Assembly: GCA_028274465.1 (NCBI GenBank)
Contig: CM051456.1
Span: 100,725,348-100,789,347 of the forward strand
Length of the DNA stretch: 64,000 bases
DNA from: Plantago ovata
Lineage: Eukaryota; Streptophyta; Magnoliopsida; Lamiales; Plantaginaceae
Reading direction: 5' to 3'
Shown here: piece after piece, positions 31,751-43,444 of the stretch
Layout: each line of letters begins with the position of its first letter
How positions within the stretch are numbered: position 1 is the first letter of the stretch
Notes under the pieces: generated by a model
Databases searched by the model: none
What the model saw: the letters and a program-made list of their open reading frames with translations, nothing else
What the model was told of the DNA's origin: nothing
Translations under genes and position numbers: made by a program

Positions 31751-33049
31751 CACTGGAAAAAGAAACCAAACCCCTCCTACTCCTGCTGTTGATGTGCCAC
31801 TACCAATAGAACCTCTTGCTGAAAAAGAGCAAAGTTCTAAGAGACAAGCAGAATCTGAGTTGAACTCAGCAACTAACAAAAAGAGAAAAACCGCTGCTGA
31901 AACTCAAGAGTTCTGTCATACTGAAAGTCATCACAATCTGAATGAAGATGATGAAGATGATGACAATCAAACAATAGCTCAAGCCATAAGAGCTAGACCC
32001 TTAACAGCCGTGACTCCGTCTGGCCATTCAAAGCATTTCTCGTCTGACTCTTCAGCAAGAGATCAAGACAATGCTAAAACAAGAAGAAGAAGGCAAAGAC
32101 AGGAAGAGAAAAGGCTGGCCAGCATTGCTATTGGCTCCGGCATTGAATATACAAAGACCAGTAATGAAGAAACCACTCAGAATGTAATCAGAAACATTCA
32201 TGGTTGCTGGATTTTAAAACTGGAAGACTTGCTGGTAAATGAGTTCTTTCCTACAGCCATATTGAATCAAATGTTCAAATGGATTGAACTCAAGGTCCAA
32301 AGAAAGCAAAGGGAAGAATCCCTCCCAAGAAATATTGCTGGGAAATGGTTGAATCTTGAGGTCTATGTAAGAAGAGTTGCCATTGGTAAGACATACAAAC
32401 AAGAACCAAATCTGATCAAACCACCTGGCATTGCTTACTACTCTGACCCGATAACAAAGAAACCTAAGAAGAAACTTGGATTGATTCCTTATGAGTACTT
32501 CTATCTCACTGCTAAGGATCAAGAAGAAGATCTTCTCTGGCTAAGAAAGATTCATCCGAAAAGCATTTCAGATACACAGCTTCTCCATGCCAGCAATTGG
32601 GGCATGCATTTGTGGGTAATTAATTACATGGAAATGAATGCTGAAAAGCATCATCATACTGCCTGCAAAAACGCAAGAATTCTTCAACTACAAGTCCGTA
32701 GGCTTCTGGAAAACTACGAAGAGGACTGTGTTGAATTTACTGCACTTGCTGAGAAGAGTGTAAGAGAGATTTTGAGAAAATCCTCTGAAAGAGCTTAAGT
32801 CCCTGTAATAGTTTTTTTGTTAAAGTTTTTGTTTGCTGATTCTGTTTTGTTATCTATGCTATTTCATGTAAACATCTGAAAGATAACTATTAGCAATGAA
32901 ACTTTTGACTCTTATTGGTTTATGATTATGCAATTTACTTATCCTTACTGTTTAATTATTCAAGTATGCTTGCATTAATCAACTGATTTATTCAACATCA
33001 GAAACCTCTAAAAGGGTAACAATTAATTTAGCCATGGATTGCTAACATC

Positions 33050-33062
33050 AAAAAGGGGGAAA
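33050..33062 (+). other. Polypurine tract of copia-1
   Basis: AAAAAGGGGGAAA lies 2 bp before the 3' LTR. The 265 bp between the ORF3 stop and the LTR is otherwise AT-rich and featureless. Confidence 0.9.
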
Positions 33063-33064
33063 TT

Positions 33065-34702
33065 TGTAAGGAAACTTGTAATTTTGATGAGCAATTAACC
33101 ATGTTAAATTAAGGAAAGTCCAGTAACTAGTACTCTTAAGGTCCATAGGAATTTAGAATTTTAAGGACATTGTAAAAGAGGAACGTTTGCTGAAGACTTA
33201 GATTAGGTGCTAGATAAGTTATTTCTTTTGCGTATGATGTATTTTATTTTCTGAAAAGAAAACTTATTGATGCTTAGCTTATGATGTATCTTATTTTCTG
33301 AAAAGAAAATAACCTATTGAAGCATTTGCTGAAGATATACTTTGTTTATCACAAACAAATTATTGAAGCAAATAGAAACCGCTCAGAATCTTGAAGACTT
33401 TTGAAGATCTGAAGACTTGAAGAAATTGAAGATCTGAAGACTAGAAGATTGCTGAAGACTGGTATCTACAAAGGCACGTGTTGCTCAAAAAGTGGAAAAT
33501 TCAGCAACAGCATTGCATAAGTGAAAATCTGAAAGACATAGTAGGTTGTGCTTGCTGAAACTGAGACTAACCACTTGCTGATGGAACATATGTGACCTCT
33601 TGCTTAATGTACGTGAATTTGCGCTCCAATGTTACTGTTTGAATTCTATTCAAATGTGCATTTAATGCAAAGCTTACACACGAAGGACATGAAGACTAGA
33701 AGACAAACAAAGACGCTGCTGAAAGTACAAAAGCAAGATAGTGACATGTTAAGGATCAAAAGCCTTGGAATTTAAAATTCAAACGGATCCTTTCTTGCAC
33801 TATAAATAGAGGTCATCCGGCAAAGAGTTGAAGTGTGTCAACAACGTGATCAAACTCTCACTTGTGCTTAAAACTCACAACCTTCAAACACTCTTACTGC
33901 CATTGATCCGTTCCAAGACTTAAAGCTTGAAAAAGCTACTTGTGAAGAAGTAGAACAAACTCGGCTAAGAAATTAGTTAAGTGTTTTTCTTTCAACAAGA
34001 ACAAGTCTTGACACCAGAAACAATCAAACTTGTTTACTGCAAAGTATTCCAATTGTGTTTCTTAGATTACTTGTTGTAACTGAATAAGTTATAATTAAGT
34101 CATCTCACCCCAAAACTCTCTAACTGAAAATACACCCTTTCAGGCGTGATATTCAGGGAGAACATAATCGAGCATAGTTTTGCTGATTAAAAGTACCAAG
34201 TTTGGTGGAGAACAAGGTTGAGTTCTCTAGTTTAGGTTGGAGACAAAGCAAGTGTGCTTTGGTTTCTGTTGAATCGCTTTAGATAGGAGATTGTAAGGAA
34301 CCTCAATCATATCTTAGTGGATTCAGTCCTAGAAAGGACGAAGTGGATTAGTTGAGAGATTACGCCACTCTCAGATACCACTATAAAAGTGTTGTGTGAT
34401 TTACTTACTGTATTTAGCTTTCAGCAAATATATCTGTCTGTACACAGTCACTCACTTCACTTGCTGAAACCTTTACTTACTGAAAGAGCACTTATTGTAT
34501 CAAAACTTCCGCTCTCTGATTTTAAGTATCAGCAAACCAACTCTGTAAAAGTAACTTACGCTTGCTGAGAAAGTTAAGTATCAGCAAACTCATTACTGAA
34601 AAAGTAATAAGTACTTGCTGACAAAGTTTTAAACGACGAAAGTTTGAAAAGACTATTCACCCCCCCCCCTCTAGTCTTTTCTGTTGTTTAAAGGGACCAA
34701 CA
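33065..34702 (+). repeat. 3' LTR of copia-1
   Basis: 1638 bp here, 1648 bp in the contig B version (44636-46283). Starts TGTAAGG (5' LTR: TGTTAGG), ends CCAACA. Several single-base deletions relative to contig B cluster in the last 800 bp, next to the contig end. Confidence 0.93.
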
Positions 34703-34703
34703 A

Positions 34704-34934
34704 ACTAGTTTAGCTTAGTAGTCTCGAATCACCTTGAGTGTTGTTTCTTCTGCTGCGGTCACGATGGCCTTATTAAATGATGCATGTTGCGTCTATGGTT
34801 GTAACCGTTGTAATTATGTACGAAGAGGCGACAAGTTCTTCACCTCGATTATAGATTGCCCAATGCCTAGGAAGGAGGTAGTGTGAGGGTGCGATTCCTG
34901 TATTAACCTATTCTATCGAAAGGTTGGGGAGGGG
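34704..34934 (+). mobile_element. Athila-H resumed, end of contig A
   Basis: Starts with the right TSD copy ACTAG, then the Athila 3' region (matching 26590-26815), with many single-base deletions relative to contig B 44393-44635. It stops inside a hairpin-PPT module at the gap. Confidence 0.8.
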
Positions 34935-35034
34935 NNNNNNNNNNNNNNNNNNNNNNNNNNNNNNNNNNNNNNNNNNNNNNNNNNNNNNNNNNNNNNNNNN
35001 NNNNNNNNNNNNNNNNNNNNNNNNNNNNNNNNNN
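34935..35034. other. Assembly gap, 100 N (contigs A and B)
   Basis: Exactly 100 N, the usual arbitrary scaffold spacer. The true distance is unknown. Confidence 0.99.
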
Positions 35035-36773
35035 AATCAACAAGGCCTACTTTTCTTCATTACTGCTCGCACTAAACATACAACAATGCAGAAGTCCAAA
35101 CCCTTACTGATGGACAAGGAGTTACTGAAAAAGTGATTTCTACCATAGTTCAAGGAGTGCAAATCATCCTGAAATTGATTGATTTAGCCAACATCTTTCA
35201 GATTCCAACTACTGGAACTGAAGATGACATCACTACCACTAATGAAGAAATTGAAGCCTTCTACAGTGATGTCAGAAATGAAAGGATGAAGAAAGGAGAG
35301 ATTGCTCCCATGACTTGGACTAAGCACGTAAAGAGGAAGCATCTCTGCCATTCACTTGGTCTAGTAGCTCTGCTACTCATCAAAGTCCTTGACTCCCAAG
35401 TTGGAGGAATTGACCAAGTAGGCCTGAGAAGGTGGCCTTTGCTGATGCATATTTATGAGAACAAAACTGAAATCAACTAGGCTAAGTACATTTTCAACAG
35501 GCTTGTTGATTGCGTTACAAAGTTCCGGGTCAAGGTTGAAGACAACACAGCCTCACCTTGGTTTCCAGTGATGTATGGATTGAAAATGTGTTGCGTCCTT
35601 GAACATTTCAGGATTCAACTAAGAAACCCATTGTCGATTAAGAAATCAGTATGCAATGTGGGAAGAGCTTTCTACAAGCTGAATGGACCTAAGGTTGCTG
35701 ACAAGAAGTCAAAGAAAGCAACAGCTGCAAATGTTATTGAGACTGATAACCAGTCTATGAATGCAACAACTGCAAATGTTGCAGAAACTTATCAACAATC
35801 TAGGTATACAACAGCTGCAAATGTTGCTGAGAATGCAACAGCTGCAGATGTTGCTGCTGATACTGCTGCGGTTGCTGACACTACGGTACCCAGCAAGAGA
35901 TCCAAGAAGAAAAGGAAAGATGATGATGACACTCAAACTGCAGCTTCATCAGCTGATCCTATTCTTAAGAAGGCACGGACAAAGACCTTCCCAAGAAAGA
36001 AAACAACGGCACGCAAGTCCGTTCCAATTGTCCATGTCATTCAGGATGACGATGTTCCAGTGGTTGCTGAAACGCAAGCCACTGTAGTAGATGTTACTGA
36101 AGTGTTTGCAGAAGCCTTCAGCAATCCAATTAACTTGGATTCATCTGCTGAAGCAAGACCACAAGGCGGTGGAAATGAAAATCGTGCCTTGGAATGCCTA
36201 GAAGATGTCTACATTGTAGATAATCTTGATGACAACACTCTGGAACCAGCAAGTGACATTGCTGCAGATTTGAGAAAAACTGCACTTGCTGAAAGTGTTG
36301 CAGAATAGACAGTTGCTGAAATAGCAACTAGTCCAGTCAGAGAAATTGTTGAAGCTGCAATTGCTGAAGAACCAGTTGCTGAGACAGCAATGGTTCAAGT
36401 CCCAGGGGTTGCTGAAACACAACAAGAGACAGTATTCGACGACACATCTCATGATGCTGAGAATATTAGACTAAGTTCACCAATAACTTCTATTGACAAA
36501 GTCCAACTGGTGCTGACTGACCTAAGCCAGCAAATGGACTTGGAGATTGATGACAACTCCAATAAGTCAGTAGACCTGTTCATGACAAGTAGTGAACTTA
36601 AAGGTCTAGATATCTCTGCTTAACTTGTCAATTCAGAGACAAAGGAGATTGCTGAATCTGCACAGCCTTCTCAATTAGAGCAAGAGAAGAAGTCTGCTGA
36701 AGAATAAGTCCCAGATAATGAAGATGTTATCAATGCTGAAAGGACTGAGTCACCACCTGCCCTTCTTCAGCAG

Positions 36774-36848
36774 GTAGTTAACTCAGATATAAGCAAAACT
36801 TCACTATCTGAAACTTTATCTTTAGCTAATATAATTATTTCTTTACAG
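36774..36848 (+). other. Intron-like segment 1, copia-3
   Basis: CAG|GTAGTT ... TTTCTTTACAG|A, 75 bp, no in-frame stop. The interior differs a lot from copia-1 while both ends are kept. Confidence 0.5.
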
Positions 36849-36917
36849 ACTTCTCAAGATACAAGTCAGAAGATTGCTGAAACTTCTGCACCAGAATCCA
36901 CAACTCCTGTTCAGCAG

Positions 36918-36989
36918 GTAGATGAAAATTTTGGTAAATCTACTAAGTTTGAAAACTTAGTACTTGTATCTAATATTAAGTTATTTCAG
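36918..36989 (+). other. Intron-like segment 2, copia-3
   Basis: CAG|GTAGAT ... AAGTTATTTCAG|G, 72 bp, no in-frame stop, CTAAT branch-point-like word. Confidence 0.55.
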
Positions 36990-37085
36990 GATGAACAATT
37001 CAAGGATGCTGCCACAGCTCCTGAAGCAATGGAAATAGTACCCGCACAACTTAGTGTGCCACATGAGCTTGTTGAAAGTCAGCAG

Positions 37086-37160
37086 GTAAATCATGTTACA
37101 GTTTTAGACTCTAAAACTATTTTTCAAAACCTTCCTGAAATTAACTTTACTCTTATTCAG
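37086..37160 (+). other. Intron-like segment 3, copia-3
   Basis: CAG|GTAAAT ... CTCTTATTCAG|G, 75 bp, no in-frame stop. Confidence 0.55.
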
Positions 37161-38201
37161 GCTCAAAAGGAGAATGATGAAGTGGTTCACATCACGGAAG
37201 CTCTTGCAGTTAGTTCTGAAGAACTATACTCAAACTTCAAAAAGAACACTTTGACCAGAGTTGCTAAGTCTGTCAGCAACTGGCAAAGATATAGAAGGAT
37301 GAACTTTTCAGATCTTCACATCCATCTGTCCAATGAGAAAAAGAGAAACTCTCTACTCAAACTTGAGACGTCTGTACACTCTATACTTCCTGAAGAACTC
37401 TCATATTCTCAACAAATGAGTTCAAATCTGATTGCTACAATCAGAGAGAATATGAAAGCTAAGTTCAAGAGTGCCTCTCCAGCTGAACAAGCTGTGATGC
37501 TCAAGGGTTCCTTTGTACCCATGGTGGCTGATCACCACAAATCAATGAGGAAGAGGAAGTTACAAGTGCTGCAAAGTACAAACATCTTGAGTTAGTCATA
37601 CTGACGGACGATGATGAAGAAGAAGAGGATGAAAATATCCTTAAAGACACAAGTGATGATGAAGCCAAATATTCTAAGGTCAGCAAGGACGATGATGATG
37701 ATAATCAAGGTCCTAGTCCTGATGCTGGCAGAGTAAAAATGACAGTTGCCGAAACTGAAAATCAAAACACTGAGAATCAGCAAGCTGACCAAACTCCCAG
37801 TCAGCAACAAGAATCTACTCCTACTCCTGCTGAGACAAGTACTCCAGCAACTGAACAAGTTGCTGAAACTGAAGAATAGTACGCCAGAAAGCGTGCTGAA
37901 ATGCATAAAGGCAAAGCTAAGCTTTCTGATGCCGAGTTAGCATTACTCGAAGCTAAGGTCACTGATCCAAACCTTGCAGAAGAAGAATAAATGGATGAAG
38001 ATTATAAAAGAGCATTACAGAATAGTCTACAGATTCATGACAGACATACAAAGAATCTAGATATTGCTCAATCTTCAGGAGTGAACAACACGGAAGTCCC
38101 CTCCCTTCCATTTACTACTGGTGAAACTCCAGTTGTTCAGTCCAAAGAGTTTCCCTCAACAACCACTCAACCAGAAGTGACTGAAGCTAAAGATTTGGGA
38201 A

Positions 38202-40297
38202 TCAAGTGATAGTGTATATGTCCTAGAGACAGTCCTTATTAAGGGCATGGAGCCCTTATAAAGGGCATATATGTACTATTACACATGTCAACGTAATATA
38301 ATATATGTTTGTTGTTTTACTATTGAGTATCGCTTTCATAATTATATTACACCAGGCATGCAGCATGTCATATCTCTATTTCTGTCTGTATTGATATTAA
38401 ACATGTCCGCTCGGATAGATGACCGATCACACAGATAGTGGGAGCTATGTGAGTTATCATCTATCCCAAACTCTCCCTAGTCGAGGTTCATCTCGGATGT
38501 AGGGGTCTGAATGAACCAGATGAGACTAGTATGCGTGGAGGTTATACTTGTTGGAGCAAGTGTGAGCCGATCCCACGGCCACGGAACGGATTGTTGGACA
38601 ATCGAGAAACGTTCCCATAACTGCGCATAGTTGTTCGAAGAATGATTATCGAACAATGGAAGTACCCACCGGACACTCCCATCGATGTATACTCTACACC
38701 GAAGTGTCTATGGGAACCGGTAAGTTGTCGAAGTTGTGCCAGTCGTCCTTTGGACTTACAGGACTTTATCATCACATTTGTTGCCCCATATCCTTGGTGG
38801 ACCCGTCGATGTCAGCTCGGAATAAGCAGTTGACCTAAGACACAATCCATGATTATGGCTACATACAAATGGGGATGATAAGTGTTTCTGTGAAGGATTC
38901 ATCTCTCATGTGTAGCACAGGAGAGTACTGCTCATAGTCTTCATAGTTGTGTTGGTAAAGTCACTGGCCAGTGCATCAATATATTATGATGGTCATAAGT
39001 ATATCTTAGTAACCAAGCAACTCCCTGAGACGCCCGTGGATGTATTATTGGGATAGACACATCATCGATCCTAGATGCATTCGAGTCAAGCAGATGAAGG
39101 GACGTTACCATCGCCGCGTTGAGCGCAACAGAATTCGCAATGAAAGGGTTTGCTTTGAGAAACCTCTCAAACGTCCTCATGTATTAATATTGCAAATGGA
39201 ACCGTCTAGGAATTCCATTTTGCCTAGTCTAGGACTTGCTTAATACAATGAGGCCCTATGGGTCACACTATGTGGTGATTCCGCTTATCAGAATATCCTT
39301 GAAGATGGAATCGCAATTAATTTGGAATTAATTGTGATTGATGGATTATAATTGATTTGGAATTAATTATAATATTTAGTGGCTCAATTAATGATTTGGA
39401 ATTATTAATTGAATTGGCTAATTAATTGTATTTTATGTAAATACAATTAAAGATTATATTTTGGAAATATAATAGAGGTTTGATTTGAAAGGATATGTTA
39501 ATTTAGAATTAACATATGCACATGGGAAAAATCTACTTGGAGTTTGAATTGCCTTAGAACTATAAGTGGGTCCCAAAATTGGGACCCACCTATCTCCCGT
39601 AGGACAGGCGCGCGCGCGCAGGAGCTGGAGTAGTGGAAGGAGTTCGACTCCTTCCTCTATTAGAAGTCCAAGGGATAAGTTGATTTTCCTAATTGAATTT
39701 TAATTTGATTGGGAATGAATCTAGACTTGATATTGGTTTCCTAGTGCGATAAGAATTAGATTCTTATTCCTTTATGAAGTCTAATTGCTTATGCTTTAGG
39801 CTTCTATTGACTACTATATATAGTAGACTATTAGAGAGTTTTTGTACATAGACATTCACACAGTTGAATACCCAGTTTTCTTAGAGAAAATAAAAACTCT
39901 CCCCTCCTCTATAAGCCCCACGCGCGCGCCACCCTCACCGGAGGAAAACCGCCGCCCCGTCTTCTTGGTCACACAAAGAATATCCTAGGATTCTTCCGAT
40001 AGGCTTTTCATCCGTGGATACCAAGGTTGAGGTTCTAGGAGCTGGAAACTAACTCTTATTGTCTTGCAGATAATCTAAGTATTGCAGATATCTTCGACTT
40101 CGACGAAGGAGAAGATACACCGGATTATTACGAAGACTTGGAAGTTGTGCTTGCTTTGGAAGTACGGTTAGTCTTCTAACTGACGTGTTTAAATATATAC
40201 GGCATATACATAATCAATTAACCTGCATGTTAAGAAAATTTTTGAAATTCCACTGCGTACCCTAGGGGTAACTCTGACCGTATTTTCTTACATCAAG
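38202..40297. mobile_element. Solo LTR (copia-type) with TSD TCAAG in copia-3 ORF3
   Basis: TSD copies TCAAG at 38202-38206 and 40293-40297 flank a 2086-bp sequence, 38207-40292, that starts TGATAGTGTATATG, ends TTTTCTTACA and has no coding domain, PBS or internal region. Wording such as 'tatgtcctagagacag' near the start suggests a Tork/Angela-type copia LTR, but that is a weak call. It contains a TATA box at 39815-39823 and two CG-dinucleotide runs (about 39608-39620, 39919-39933). It formed by recombination between the LTRs of a full element. Confidence 0.85.
39815..39823 (+). promoter_or_regulatory. TATA box in the solo LTR
   Basis: TATATATAG sits inside a 16-bp perfect palindrome, CTACTATATATAGTAG (39812-39827), so it reads the same on both strands. 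If the element runs left to right the LTR promoter is here; orientation is not proven. Confidence 0.5.
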
Positions 40298-42041
40298 GTT
40301 GCTGGCCTTGATGAATCTGATGAAGAAGAAGATCTATCTAACTTCTCAGCAAAGGAAGAAGAAAAGACAAAGAAAGCTGAACCCACAGTGGTAGAAATTC
40401 CTCCACCATCTCTCTTAACTGATGAAGGAGATGCTGAGAGAAGTCGTTTGCTGAGAAATGATGATCAGTTCGCTACTGAAATCAAAGCTCATTCACTTAC
40501 TCCCTCTCTAGTGTCGTTCCCAAACGTTGAGGAGTTTACTCCTACAATTAAAGCACTGATGGCTGTTCACAAAGCATGTCAAGAAGAGGATGATGCCTTG
40601 CTTGCTGAGAGTCCGCTTGACATTGGCAAAATACTGACTACTGTGCTCAGACGCACTACTACACTTACCATAGCTCAGAAAGACATTAGTCTACATCACA
40701 AAAGCTATGAGGAAGATGCCAGTCAGCCACTCAAGCTTGCTAAAAGCGCATTAACAAAGGCTCAGGCTATGCTTGAAGAAAAAGTCAACAATGAGCGCAG
40801 ACATGAAGAGAATCTGACTTTTATTAAGGAAGAATTATCTAAGCTGACCAGAGATCAGCAAGACATGATTCTGAAATACAACAGCTTAAAACTCTTGCTG
40901 AAAATTGCAATGAGTTTTTCTCTCTACACATCAGACATATGATGCAATCCATGTCTAAGGGGGAAGATTCTAGAAAAAGAAAGTCTTCAAGAGACAAATC
41001 AACTAATCCCTCTGAAGCTGAAGCGCCATTAAAGCTGCCTGGACCATCTCCCAGAGAACCTCTTGCCGAAAAAGAGCAAAGTTCTAAGAAAAGAGTTGAA
41101 ACATATTCTGAGAGAAGTTCAGCAAATCCAAAAAGGAGAAGAACTTCTGCTGAAACTCAAGAATTCTGTCACACTGAAAGTCATCATGATATGAATGAAG
41201 ATGATGATAATGATGATGACCAAACAATAGCTCAAGCTATAAGAGCTAAGCCTCTTTCTGCCTTAACTCCATCTGGCCAATCCAAACACTTCTCTTCTGA
41301 CTCCAGATCTTCAGCAAAAGATCATGAAAATGCTAAGTCAAGAAGAAGAAAGAAAAGACAAGAAGAAAGAAGGCTTCCTAACATTGCAATTGGCACTGAC
41401 ATTGATTATACTAAGACCAGCAATGAGGAAACCACTCAAAATGTGATCAGAAACCTCCATGGTTGCTGGATCATAAAGCTTGAAGATCTTTTGGCCAATG
41501 ATTTCTTTCCAACTGTTGTACTGAATCAAATGTGCACTTGGATTGAATTAAAAGTTGCAAGAAAAGAAAGGGATCCTCCTCCTTACCCAAGGAACATTGC
41601 TGCAAAATGGCTGAACTTAGAAATCTTGGTAAGAAGAACTTCCATCTGTAAGAAGCTAAAACAAGAGCCCGATTTAATCAAGCCGATGGATGTTGCTTAC
41701 TATAGTGACCCTTTAACCAAGAATTCCAAAAAGAAGTATGGCTTGATTCCTTATGAGTACTTTTATCTCACTACTAAGGATCAAGAAAAAGACCTTCTCT
41801 GGTTAAGGAAGATTCATGCCAACAAGGGTATTTCAGACACTCAACTTCTACATGCTAGAAATTGGGGCATGCACTTGTGGGTAATTCACTACAAAGAGAT
41901 GAATGGTGAAAACCATCATTATACTGCCTGCAAGAATGCAAGGATTATTCAACTTGAAGTCCATAAGCTACTTGAGGATTAGGAGAAGGACTGTGTTGAA
42001 TTCTCTGCTCTTGCTGAGAAGAGTGTAAGGGAGATTCTTAG
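40298..42041 (+). pseudogene. Copia-3 ORF3, right part
   Basis: It continues with VAGLDESDEEE, then ESPLDIGKIL.TVLRRTTTLTIAQ-type sequence (about 40605-40680), a coiled coil, a one-base frame change near 40890-40930, a basic tract, and the C-terminal domain (GCWIIKLEDLLANDFFPTVV, then NWGMHLWVIHYKEMN). A TAG stop is at 41980; the residues after it still align (KDCVEFSALAEKSVREIL) until Athila-H cuts in at 42042. Confidence 0.82.
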
Positions 42042-43444
42042 TGATGATGTCGTTTTTCACCAATTAAATTTGTTTAAAGCCTAAGAACACTTATCACTAC
42101 ACAAACAAGAGTGCAATGGCAAGTTGTCCCCGAGTGTCGTTCTCTCGGGACCTAACGTGGCTTTGTTTGAGGTTTTTGCTAGTAATTTCAGACAATGAGT
42201 TCAAATGTTTATAGAATCGTTTTCTTTGAACAAAGCAACGAAAAATCAGATTGTTGTAATCAAGTTTGGAAAACGGTTGGTGGTAGAAATCAAATACACA
42301 TGCATGGGTTACGAATATGCTCACAAGTTCAGTGCGTAAAACCTTCGATCAAGTCTGCTAAGCAACTCGTCTAGGTAACTTTCAAGACACACATCATAAA
42401 AGATCACTATCAATACTTTAGAGGTGCTTCTCACTAACACCATTTATCTAGCATGCTGCAAATCTCTAACATACAATCCTATAGCTTTCATTGACCAAGA
42501 GTTTGTCACTATACTCAATTCGAATATATTTTATAGGCAACTAAGAATCATATGAAGGAATTTGCAGCAAGATTGACTCACAATCTCATGTAAGCATAAA
42601 CATAACCCATAGCATGCATATTCTACATTCTACCACCAACACAAAGGATTTAGCTACTCATATTCATCAACATAGACATCAAATCATATGAATTGTAAAT
42701 AAAATACATCAAATCAAACTACTAGACAAGAGATAATGATACAATGTTACCACCAAGCTGTCACTAATCGGTGGGTATTGATGAAAACCTCTTCGTAGAT
42801 GAAACAACGGATGCAATCCTATGCCAAAACCTTTAATCCAATCTAAAATACAATGTATCTGAGTTTTCTATGAGTTTTGGGGCTTCGGAGCTCTCCAAAA
42901 CGAAGCTACAGTTCAAAAAGTATGTAAAAAGTAACAGAAGATCAGATCTAAGAAGGAAAATCCGAAAACGTAACCGCTACCAAGCGGACCGCTTGGAGAG
43001 GCCAAGCGGAGCGCTTGGCAAGCGAAGCGCTTTGGCCCTCCAAGCGCTTCGCTTGGCTGCTGTGCCAAAGCTCCTGGAAAATGAAGCGGAGCGCTTCACT
43101 ATTCCAGGCGCTTAGCTTGGCTCCTGGGCAGATTTTTGTCTTCAAACTCAATCTTTTTGCCCTCGTACGGCCCTCGGGTGCCTTGGACTCATCCTTCTCG
43201 ATGCTTATTGATGCTCAAACACTCACGAACAAGACACGGAGATTGGGGAACTTCAACGGGGCCATCTTTTCCATAAAAAAGGCTCGTTTTTAGCTCCAAA
43301 AACGCCGTTTCGTACCTAAGTGCCTGAAAATGCAGAAAACACAAAACGTGACACTATTCTACAAAACTAACCAAAAAACAAGGCTAGAAGATAGCAAAAG
43401 AAGGTAAAAAAGACAAGATGAACGCGTCAAAAATACGTTCATCA
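42042..43444 (-). repeat. 3' LTR of Athila-H
   Basis: 1403 bp; sense strand starts TGATGAACG and ends CGACATCATCA. The last base abuts copia-3 (candidate TSD CTTAG, 42037-42041; partner outside the window). It contains the palindrome cluster at 42980-43120. Non-coding. Confidence 0.85.
42980..43120. repeat. Palindrome cluster in the Athila-H LTR
   Basis: CCAAGCGGACCGCTTGG (42980-42996), CCAAGCG-GAG-CGCTTGG (43002-43018), CCAAGCG-CTT-CGCTTGG (43038-43054) and GAAGCG-GAG-CGCTTC (about 43083-43097). Same word family as 1634-1790. Confidence 0.85.

Larger units (their letters stand above)
28994..32798 (+). pseudogene. Copia-1 ORF3, 3' part (unknown extra protein, coiled coil)
   Basis: It resumes after Athila-N as NTTENRPQGSGNE. 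An Ala/Glu/Val-rich stretch with repeated VAE words (29080-29260) is followed by three intron-like segments (29603-29971), a conserved helical block (SRVAKSVSNWQRYRRMDFSD), an acidic Asp/Glu run (30418-30510), 51-bp repeats and a predicted coiled coil (about 31490-31720). A conserved C-terminal domain (GCWILKLEDLLVNEFFPTAI, then WLNLEVYVRR, then NWGMHLWVINYMEMN) ends at the TAA at 32796. Frame breaks: near 30347, where contig A has CCC and contig B CCCC (probably a sequencing error in A), and near 30755, where both versions shift frame (a real mutation). The complete protein would exceed 1500 residues. I know no function; nothing resembles a fusogenic envelope. Confidence 0.75.
2273..34702 (+). 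mobile_element. Copia-1: Sirevirus-like Ty1/copia element with two nested insertions
   Basis: The element has two LTRs (2273-3920 and 33065-34702), TSD ACTAG, an initiator-tRNA-Met primer site, gag, pol in copia order (PR-INT-RT-RH) and a long third ORF before the 3' LTR. Removing TR-GAG and Athila-N leaves about 15.6 kb. The Sirevirus (Maximus/SIRE) assignment comes from the pol wording (for example GKKYGLVVVDDYSRFTWVVF, GLWYPK, RKSTSGTCQFLG), the initiator-Met PBS and the extra ORF after pol. By eye the LTRs differ at about 20 sites, so insertion is fairly recent. Gag, pol and ORF3 all carry nonsense codons or frameshifts, so this copy is not autonomous. Confidence 0.9.
35035..38206 (+). 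pseudogene. Copia-3 ORF3, left part
   Basis: It carries the same domain order as copia-1 ORF3: LAEIFQIPTTGTEDD-type block (35185-35290), helical block to RIQLRNPL (about 35630), ATAANVAE-type degenerate repeats (35720-35880), basic tract, VAE-rich stretch, three intron-like segments (36774-37160), NWQRYRRMNFSDLHIHL and an acidic run. Nonsense codons include TAG 35478, TAG 36306, TAA 36621, TAA 36706, TAG 37877 and TAA 37988; a frameshift lies near 37530. The end (KDLGIK) joins VAGLDESDEEE at 40298 once the solo LTR is removed. Confidence 0.82.
35035..42041 (+). mobile_element. Copia-3: ORF3 fragment of a diverged copia-1 relative
   Basis: The segment aligns to copia-1 ORF3 from 18434 to about 32775 (without Athila-N), at clearly lower identity than the copia-1 LTR pair. 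It is truncated by the contig end on the left, split by a solo LTR (38207-40292), and cut at 42041 by the 3' LTR of Athila-H. No LTR, gag or pol of this copy is in the window. Confidence 0.88.
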
